DNA of 12,858 nt, taken from contig JPUR01000172.1 in NCBI GenBank assembly GCA_001321835.1, forward strand, positions 1 through 12,858. Reading direction: 5' to 3'. Of this stretch, positions 7,509 to 12,858 are shown one piece after another. The notes under the pieces are model-generated. The model saw only the letters and a list, made by a program, of their open reading frames with translations. It was not told where the DNA came from and ran no database searches. Origin of the DNA: Marinosulfonomonas sp. PRT-SC04. GTDB lineage: Bacteria > Pseudomonadota > Alphaproteobacteria > Rhodobacterales > Rhodobacteraceae. The position numbers were made by a program, and so were the translations under genes. Numbering within the stretch: position 1 is the first letter of the stretch; each line of letters opens with the position of its first letter.

Positions 7509-8885
7509 ATGGACGGCACAGTTCTGATTGCGGATGATGACCGCACAATTCGCACGGTTTTAACCCAAGCGTTCATGCGGGCGGGCTGCAAGGTACATGC
7601 GACGTCCTCCTTGGTGACACTGATGCGCTGGATCTCTGAGGGGATGGGCGATCTGGTGATTACGGATGTGATGATGCCCGATGGCAACGGGCTGGAAATG
7701 TTGCCAAAAATTTCTGAATTGCGCGCCAATTTGCCGGTGATCGTGATCTCGGCGCAAAACACCATTATGACCACGATCAAAGCCACCGAGGCCAAGGCGT
7801 TTGACTACTTGCCAAAGCCGTTTGATCTGCCAGATTTGATGAAACGATCCGCCAAGGCGTTGGCTTTGCAACCCCATAGACAGCCGCAGATACAACCGCT
7901 GGCAAGCCCGGCAGTCGAGACGCTGGATGATCTGCCTTTGGTGGGGCGCACCGGTGTGATGCAGGATTTGTATCGTCTGATTGCCCGCATCATCAACACG
8001 GATCTGCCGGTGCTGATCAACGGCGAAAGCGGCACCGGAAAATCACTGATCGCGCGCATCATCCATGACTTTAGTGACCGGCGTGCCAAGCCGTTCAAGG
8101 TGTTCAGCGCCGCTGATTTTGCGGGGCCTGATGCGGTTGAGCAGATTTTAAGTCGGGCGGCATCTGGCACGCTGGTGATTGACGAAGTTGGTGATCTAGA
8201 CCTTGAAGTTCAGGCGAAAGCGGTGCGTATGCTGGATCAGTTGGGGGATAATGCGCCGCGGATCATGGCCACATCACAAGTGAATTTATCTGGTTTGATG
8301 GAGAGTGGCGGCTTTCGGCAAGATCTTTATTACCGTCTGAATGGCATCAATCTGGTGGTGCCTGCGCTGCGCGACCGGATTGAAGATATCGGATTGCTGG
8401 CGGCGTTTTTTCTGGGTCGCCGTCAGGACGGCACTGAAAATGTTCACCACCTGTCGGAGCAGGCCAAAAAATTGGTGCAAGCCTACACATGGCCCGGCAA
8501 TGTGCGCCAACTTGAAAATTGTTTACGCCGGTTGGTCGCCACCAGCGGGCAAATTGAAATCAGCCGCGCCGAGGTTGAGCAAGCGCTGGGAGGCCAACCC
8601 GCTATTGAGCCTGCCGCCGAGAACGGGCAAGGTGATAAGCTGTCGGCCTCGATTGAGCGGCATTTACAGCGCTATTTTGATCTGCACGGCGAGGCCTTGC
8701 CGCCGCCCGGTCTGTATGCGCGGATTTTGCGGGAAATGGAGCGGCCATTGTTGGAAATTTCGCTGCAAGCCACCGGTGGAAATCAGGCCAAATGCGCCGA
8801 TCTTTTGGGCATCAACCGCAATACCCTGCGAAAGAAAATATCTGAACAGGATATTCGCGTGACACGGCGACGCAAAATGATGTAA
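7509..8885 (+). CDS. ntrC: nitrogen regulator NtrC lacking the GAFTGA sigma54 loop
   Basis: Response regulator paired with NtrB, 458 residues. The receiver domain (1-120) has acidic D9-D11, phosphoacceptor D53 in [11 protein letters not shown]81 and K103. The AAA+ domain (about 142-362) has Walker A GESGTGKS (172-179), Walker B TLVIDE (221-226), putative arginine fingers in [11 protein letters not shown] (R270, R276) and [10 protein letters not shown] (328-337). A Fis-type helix-turn-helix occupies about 410-446 ([20 protein letters not shown]). About 41 residues separate Walker A from Walker B, against roughly 60 in canonical enhancer-binding proteins, and no GAFTGA motif is present, so the sigma54-contact loop is deleted. 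R. capsulatus NtrC has the same architecture and activates the housekeeping RNA polymerase, so the same is inferred here. AAAGGAA at 7494-7500 is its ribosome binding site. Confidence 0.94.
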   Translation: MDGTVLIADDDRTIRTVLTQAFMRAGCKVHATSSLVTLMRWISEGMGDLVITDVMMPDGNGLEMLPKISELRANLPVIVISAQNTIMTTIKATEAKAFDYLPKPFDLPDLMKRSAKALALQPHRQPQIQPLASPAVETLDDLPLVGRTGVMQDLYRLIARIINTDLPVLINGESGTGKSLIARIIHDFSDRRAKPFKVFSAADFAGPDAVEQILSRAASGTLVIDEVGDLDLEVQAKAVRMLDQLGDNAPRIMATSQVNLSGLMESGGFRQDLYYRLNGINLVVPALRDRIEDIGLLAAFFLGRRQDGTENVHHLSEQAKKLVQAYTWPGNVRQLENCLRRLVATSGQIEISRAEVEQALGGQPAIEPAAENGQGDKLSASIERHLQRYFDLHGEALPPPGLYARILREMERPLLEISLQATGGNQAKCADLLGINRNTLRKKISEQDIRVTRRRKMM

Positions 8886-8939
8886 AAGAGCAACATCAAG
8901 CGTGGCCCAATGGCATCAGCCTAAACGAGGTCACGATAT

Positions 8940-9002
8940 ATGGTGGTTCGTCGCGATTGCGACACAGAGGAAAGTGGGCAAACAGGTGGCAGGCCCTGTT
9001 AA
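8940..9002 (+). other. possible 20-codon leader ORF overlapping the ntrY start
   Basis: The sequence ACGAGG (8925-8930) is a better ribosome binding site than any before the in-frame ntrY starts, and it lies 9 bases before an ATG at 8940 that is out of frame with ntrY. That ATG opens a 20-codon frame (MVVRRDCDTEESGQTGGRPC) ending at TAA 9000-9002, 14 bases inside the 8986 ntrY start. It could be a leader peptide coupling translation to ntrY, or chance. No homologue is known to me. Confidence 0.25.
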
Positions 9003-11259
9003 AAGTGCAACATTTGAAAAACTAAGCCGTCTGCGGCGCCAACGCCGCGTGCAAAACGCAGCCACTTTAAGCTTGGTGATTCTTGGGCCGGTTTTGGCGA
9101 TTGCGACGTTTATTGTACTTGGCCCGCTGGATAAAAGCGCGTCGGCCCCCAGTTTGCGCCTGATTTTGCTGGCGGATGTTGTCTATATTATTGTTGTTGC
9201 GGCGCTGGTGTTGCAGCGGGTGGCGCGGATGATTTCGGCGCGCCGCGCCCGTTCGGCCGGATCGCGGCTGCATTTGCGGCTGACGGGTGTGTTCGCGCTG
9301 GTGGCCTTGTTTCCGACAATTTTGGTGGCGGTGTTTGCCGTTTTGACGGTGAATGTCGGGCTTGAGGGGTGGTTTTCGGAGCGGGTACGCCAAGTGGTCG
9401 GCTCCTCGCTGGCTGCCGCTGAATCTTACCAGAACGAGCATCGCCGTGATCTGATCGAGGACACCAAAGCGCTGGCCGCCCACCTGAATTTGGCTCGAAA
9501 TGCGACGTTTTTCATGAATGACGGCAATCTGCGCGAACTGTTGACCCTGGGACAGCTCCGAATCCAGCGCGGCCTGCGCGAGGCCTATGTGATTGATGGA
9601 GCTCGCCAGTTGCGGGCGCGTGGCGAGCGCTCTTATTTGTTTGATTTTGAGGAACCAACACGGGGTCATATTACCGCTGCCGATCTGGGCGAAATCGTGA
9701 TTATTCAAGATTGGGACAATAATGAATTTAGGGCGCTGGTTCGACTTGAGGCCTTTGTTGACCGTTATTTATATGTGTCTCGCAATGTTGATGGCGACCT
9801 GCTGAACCTGCTGGATGACACCAAAGAAACCGCCATTCTGTATCACCAACTCGAAAGCGAGCGCGGCAAAATTCTGTTTGAATTTGGCCTGCTGTATATC
9901 GGTTTTGCGGTGATCCTGATCTTGGCGGCGATCTGGTTTGGTCTGTGGTTTGCCGAGCGACTTTCGCGCCCTGTCGGACGGTTGGCAGCGGCGGCGCAAC
10001 AGGCGGGCACGGGTGATCTGGATGTGCAGGTCATTGAGGAAGATGGCGATGATGAAATCGCTATGTTGGGGCGTTATTTCAACCAAATGACGCGCCAGCT
10101 CAAGGGGCAACGCGATACATTGCTGGAAAATAATCGCCAGATCGAGCGCCGTCGCCGGCTGTTTGATTCAGTGCTGTCCTCGGTGGCTTCCGGCGTGGTC
10201 GGGTTGGATGAAAGTGGCACGGTGACCTTTGTGAACCGATCGGCGGAACGTCTTTTGGCGCTGCCGGACGAGCAAAGCGGCGATATCGTTGTTGCGGTGC
10301 CGGAATTTGGCCCACTGCTGCGACGTTTGCAGGAGAAAAACACCGAAGTCGTGCAAGAAGAGATCAAGCTGTCGCGCCAAGGCAAGCTGGAAAACCTGCT
10401 GGTGCGGATCAGCACGCGACGCAACGAGGCCGGTAATCTCGAGGGGTATGTGGTGGCCTTTGATGATGTCACCGATCTGGTTTCGGCGCAGCGGATGGCG
10501 GCGTGGGGCGATGTGGCCCGCCGGATTGCCCACGAGATTAAAAACCCACTGACCCCGATCCAGCTGTCCGCCGAACGCTTGAAGCGCAAATTCGCGCCTC
10601 TGGTCGGTGATCAGTCCGAAATGCTAGTGCAATACACCGATGTGATCATCCGCCAGACCGGTGACTTACGCCGCATCGTTGACGAGTTTTCAAAATTCGC
10701 GCGGATGCCGGAGCCGGAGTTGCGCAACCATGATCTGGTGACGATCCTGCGCGATGCGGCGCTGCTGCAAGAGGCGGCGATGCCGGATGTGAAGCTGGTG
10801 GTGAAGCTGCCTAAAAAACCGATGATGGCGGATATTGACGCTACAATGATTTCACAGGCGATGGGTAACCTAATCAAGAATGCCGGTGAAGCCATTGAAA
10901 GCCTTGTGGAAAAAGGTGTGGGGGATAAATATGCACCGGAAGTTCGCATCACATTGTCACAACGTGATGGCCAGATCAATATTGACATATCCGACAATGG
11001 CATCGGTCTGCCCGAAGATCGCGCCCGGTTGTTCGAACCCTACGTGACCACGCGTGCGGCGGGCACCGGGCTGGGTTTGCCAATTGTAAAAAAGATCATC
11101 GAGGAGCATGGCGGCACCCTACAATTGGTGGACACGGTGAAATTCAAAGGCAATGCGCATCACGGGGCGCGGGCGGAAATCAGGCTGCCGATTGCAGCCT
11201 CGCCTGAGGTGAAATCTGTGGCAAAATCTGTGGCAAAATTAACATCAAAGAGTGATTGA
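8986..11259 (+). CDS. ntrY: membrane histidine kinase NtrY
   Basis: Sensor kinase for NtrX, implicated in alphaproteobacterial nitrogen, redox and envelope responses. From the GTG at 8986 it has 757 residues. Three N-terminal spans lie at about 24-46, 57-76 and 99-124. An extracytoplasmic sensory region (about 125-299) follows, then a fourth span (300-323), HAMP (324-377) and PAS (about 387-497). The kinase core has H516 in AHEIKNPLTPIQLSAERL, N-box NLIKNAGEA, DNGIGL and GTGLGLPIV. All catalytic residues are present. The start is uncertain: the frame is open to a GTG at 8902, and a GTG at 8974 sits too close behind AGAGGA. I prefer 8986 because family homology begins near there. The C-terminus carries a 12-bp tandem duplication. 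Its stop lies 29 bp before the preferred ntrX ATG. Confidence 0.93.
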   Translation: MAGPVKSATFEKLSRLRRQRRVQNAATLSLVILGPVLAIATFIVLGPLDKSASAPSLRLILLADVVYIIVVAALVLQRVARMISARRARSAGSRLHLRLTGVFALVALFPTILVAVFAVLTVNVGLEGWFSERVRQVVGSSLAAAESYQNEHRRDLIEDTKALAAHLNLARNATFFMNDGNLRELLTLGQLRIQRGLREAYVIDGARQLRARGERSYLFDFEEPTRGHITAADLGEIVIIQDWDNNEFRALVRLEAFVDRYLYVSRNVDGDLLNLLDDTKETAILYHQLESERGKILFEFGLLYIGFAVILILAAIWFGLWFAERLSRPVGRLAAAAQQAGTGDLDVQVIEEDGDDEIAMLGRYFNQMTRQLKGQRDTLLENNRQIERRRRLFDSVLSSVASGVVGLDESGTVTFVNRSAERLLALPDEQSGDIVVAVPEFGPLLRRLQEKNTEVVQEEIKLSRQGKLENLLVRISTRRNEAGNLEGYVVAFDDVTDLVSAQRMAAWGDVARRIAHEIKNPLTPIQLSAERLKRKFAPLVGDQSEMLVQYTDVIIRQTGDLRRIVDEFSKFARMPEPELRNHDLVTILRDAALLQEAAMPDVKLVVKLPKKPMMADIDATMISQAMGNLIKNAGEAIESLVEKGVGDKYAPEVRITLSQRDGQINIDISDNGIGLPEDRARLFEPYVTTRAAGTGLGLPIVKKIIEEHGGTLQLVDTVKFKGNAHHGARAEIRLPIAASPEVKSVAKSVAKLTSKSD
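11212..11235 (+). repeat. 12-bp perfect tandem duplication at the ntrY 3' end
   Basis: AAATCTGTGGCA occurs twice head to tail (11212-11223 and 11224-11235), adding an in-frame KSVA repeat in the unconserved tail of NtrY after the kinase core. It keeps frame and is probably neutral; it is a candidate slippage site. Confidence 0.9.
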
Positions 11260-11273
11260 ACAGAATGAGTAAT

Positions 11274-11280
11274 GAGGTGA
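11274..11280 (+). promoter_or_regulatory. ribosome binding site that decides the ntrX start
   Basis: GAGGTGA matches the 16S anti-Shine-Dalgarno well and is 8 bases before the ATG at 11289, where the conserved receiver domain begins. The upstream alternatives (TTG 11256, ATG 11265) have only weak sites. Confidence 0.65.
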
Positions 11281-11288
11281 AAAACAGC

Positions 11289-12620
11289 ATGGGTGATATT
11301 CTAATTATCGACGACGAACGTGATATTCGCGAGTTGATTTCCGACATCTTAAAGGACGAGGGCTACACCACGCGTCTGGCCGGAAATTCGGATGATTGCA
11401 TGAGTGAAATCAATGCAGAAGCGCCCGCTTTGATGATCCTCGATATCTGGCTGAAAGACAGCGATATGGATGGCATCGACATTCTGAAGAAGGTCAAACG
11501 CGACAATCCCGACATTCCTGTGGTGATTATATCAGGCCACGGCAATATTGAAATCGCGGTCGCGGCGATCAAGCAGGGCGCCTATGACTTCATCGAAAAG
11601 CCGTTTAATATTGATCAGTTGATGGTGGTGGTATCGCGCGCAATGGAGACTTCGCGGTTGCGGCGCGAAAACATTGAATTGCGGCGCGGCGATACGATCT
11701 CGATGGAAATGCTCGGTGAAAGTCCGGCGTTCAAAGCGTTGAAATCCAATCTGGACAAGGTCACAAACAGCAACGGGCGGGTGATGCTGACAGGGCCTGG
11801 TGGGTCGGGCAAAGAGGTCGCTGCGCGCTACATCCATGCCAATTCCAGCCGCGCTTCGGCCCCGTTTGTGTCGGTCAATTCGGCCTCGATCGAGCCTTCG
11901 CGGATGGAGGAGGTTTTGTTTGGGCGCGAAAGCCCTGAGAGGGGCATCGAGCCTGGCCTTCTGGAGCAGGCTCATGGCGGTATCCTGTATTTTGACGAGG
12001 TCGCAGATATGCCGCTGGGCACCCAGTCTAAAATCTTGCGGGTGCTGGTGGATCAACAGTTCCAACGGGTCGGCGGCAATGAGAATGTTCGGGTTGATAT
12101 CAGAGTAATATCCAGCACAAACAAAGTGTTGTCTGATGAAATTTCAGCAGGCCGGTTCCGCGAGGAGCTGTTTCACCGCCTGAATGTGGTGCCTGTCGTG
12201 GTGCCCTCGCTTGAGGATCGCCGCGAGGATATTCCGCTGCTGGCCGCCAGTTTCATTGCGGATTTGAACAAGACCCAAGGCCTGCCGATGCGCAGCCTGT
12301 CAAGTGAGGCCGAAGCCCTGATGCAAACCATGCAATGGCCCGGCAATATACGCCAGTTGAAAAACGTGGTGGAGCGGGTGCTGATCCTTGGGGCCGACAG
12401 TGGGCCGATCGGCACCAAAGAGCTGCCAAGCCCCGAGGAAACCTCGCAAAAAGAGGGCCGCGTGGTGTTATCGTCCGGCCTGGCGACGCTGCCATTGCGC
12501 GAGGCCCGCGAATTGTTCGAGCGCGAATACCTGATGACCCAGATCAACCGGTTTGGCGGCAATATCAGCCGCACCGCCAGTTTCGTTGGCGAAAATATGC
12601 TAACTATCTGCTATCCTTAA
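11289..12620 (+). pseudogene. ntrX: response regulator NtrX, C-terminus cut off by an IS256-family element
   Basis: Partner of NtrY. From the ATG at 11289 the frame gives 443 residues, of which the first 434 are genuine NtrX. The receiver has phosphoacceptor D52 in MILDIWLKDSDMDG and K104. The AAA+ domain has an atypical Walker A, GPGGSGKE (169-176), Walker B ILYFDE (232-237), GRFREELFHRL with putative arginine fingers, and WPGNIRQLKN (350-359). No GAFTGA is seen: LFGRESPERGIEPGLLEQAHGG fills that region, as is usual for NtrX. The Fis-type helix-turn-helix starts normally (NRFGGNISRTASFVG), then at 12591 the frame runs into the insertion element and ends ENMLTICYP. The expected recognition helix (MERSALHRKLKSLG in relatives) and the rest of the tail are missing, so specific DNA binding should be lost. 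The receiver and ATPase domains may still fold. Confidence 0.9.
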
Positions 12621-12629
12621 TGGCGCGAG

Positions 12630-12658
12630 TTAACCGCGAATCTTGGTGATGGCATAAT
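12630..12658 (+). promoter_or_regulatory. probable promoter of the IS256-family transposase
   Basis: TTAACC (12630-12635) and CATAAT (12653-12658) are separated by exactly 17 bp. The -10 box matches consensus at five of six bases and the -35 at four. The predicted transcript start is near 12665, at the left foot of the leader hairpin. Confidence 0.5.
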
Positions 12659-12665
12659 TTTCAGG

Positions 12666-12724
12666 TGGCGTATCATGGATGTGATTCATGCATCCAATAT
12701 TTCCAGGAAAGGAAAGATACGCCA
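12666..12724 (+). promoter_or_regulatory. nested leader hairpin covering the transposase start codon
   Basis: Outer stem: TGGCGTATC (12666-12674) pairs perfectly with GATACGCCA (12716-12724), whose last base is the A of the ATG. Inner stem: TGGATG (12676-12681) pairs with CATCCA (12691-12696). The purine-rich ribosome binding site (AGGAAAGGAAAG, 12705-12716) lies between the two right-hand arms. If folded, the structure would limit translation of the transposase. The pairing is read directly from the sequence; the function is inferred. Confidence 0.6.
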
Positions 12725-12858
12725 TGACAGAGACTACAGTTACACCGCTCATGCGGCCAGGGGAATTTTGCGATCAGCTCACATCGGTTCTGCGCAGTGG
12801 CGCTCAGGCGTTGTTGGCCCAGGCCATTGAGGCGGAGGTTGCCAGTTTTATGGCCTGC
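12724..12858 (+). CDS. IS256-family transposase, N-terminal fragment
   Basis: First 45 codons of a mutator-type (IS256-family) DDE transposase, which mobilises its own element; the frame is still open at the window edge. The N-terminus reads MTETTVTPLMRPGEFCDQL, then LRSGAQALLAQAIEAEVASFMA. The ALLAQAIEAEV helix close to the N-terminus is characteristic of alphaproteobacterial IS256 members. None of the catalytic DDE residues is within the window, so integrity cannot be judged. The ATG follows AGGAAAGGAAAG at a workable distance and is partly buried in the leader hairpin. It reads in the same direction as the interrupted ntr operon, so operon transcription could run into the element. Confidence 0.85.
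   Translation, partial: MTETTVTPLMRPGEFCDQLTSVLRSGAQALLAQAIEAEVASFMAC

Larger units (their letters stand above)
12591..12858 (+). mobile_element. left end of an IS256-family insertion sequence
   Basis: The left boundary is placed at 12591 because NtrX homology stops abruptly after the codon ending at 12590. The following 133 bp are a typical non-coding IS256-type lead-in to the transposase gene. The right end, terminal repeat partner and the 8-9 bp target duplication expected for this family lie beyond the window, so the boundary could be off by a few bases. Confidence 0.8.

Noticed and set aside
9067..9708. Minus-strand frame of 213 codons opposite ntrY
   Set aside because: Low-complexity, Gln/Asn/Arg-rich translation with no family resemblance, lying fully inside the well-supported ntrY coding region.
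12620..12640. Transcription terminator after ntrX (CGCG, 7-base gap, CGCG)
   Set aside because: The stem is only 4 bp, lies inside the insertion element, overlaps the likely transposase -35 box and has no following T-run.
1..12858. New defence, phage or CRISPR system
   Set aside because: I looked for repeat arrays, phage genes, nucleases and clusters of unknown genes; every substantial reading frame belongs to a known housekeeping, transport, regulatory or transposase family.

Overview
The window looks like a chromosomal segment of a Rhodobacterales (roseobacter-type) alphaproteobacterium. The evidence is the dusB(nifR3)-ntrB-ntrC-ntrY-ntrX gene order, an NtrC without the GAFTGA loop (the Rhodobacter capsulatus type), a fused IspDF, an hpt-linked small membrane protein, and moderately high GC. 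Both ends lie inside transposase genes (IS30 family on the left, IS256 family on the right) and both elements damage the adjacent host gene. This suggests an IS-rich genome. It may also be a draft contig that breaks at repeats.

Layout. (1) 1-334: 3' end of an IS30-family transposase. (2) 335-1836: a SsuBC/TauBC-type ABC importer remnant. The ATPase gene has lost its 5' end to the IS30 junction and is frameshifted near its 3' end; the permease gene looks intact. (3) 1833-2554, minus strand: hpt and a 60-residue single-span membrane protein, overlapping by 4 nt. (4) 2625-3080, plus strand: a Coq10/RatA-like START-domain protein, divergent from hpt. (5) 3085-5224, minus strand: a tightly overlapping ispDF-pgpA-pncC cluster for isoprenoid precursor synthesis, phosphatidylglycerol synthesis and pyridine-nucleotide salvage. 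(6) 5392-12620, plus strand: dusB-ntrB-ntrC-ntrY-ntrX, with ntrX cut inside its C-terminal helix-turn-helix. (7) 12591-12858: left end and first 45 codons of an IS256-family element, with a visible promoter and a leader hairpin covering the start codon.

How the genes work together. NtrB/NtrC and NtrY/NtrX are two histidine kinase/response regulator pairs for nitrogen (and, for NtrYX, probably redox or envelope) signalling, co-transcribed behind the tRNA dihydrouridine synthase gene. Neither regulator has a recognisable GAFTGA sigma54-contact motif, so sigma54-independent action is expected. The IS256 insertion removes the recognition helix of NtrX, so NtrYX output should be lost or rewired while NtrBC stays intact. 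The ABC importer is probably dead.

I found no CRISPR array, tRNA, rRNA, phage module or clearly novel multigene system. The most notable signals are the IS-made lesions, the sigma54-independent architecture of the two regulators, and the structured IS256 leader. No gene-free stretch exceeds about 170 bases.
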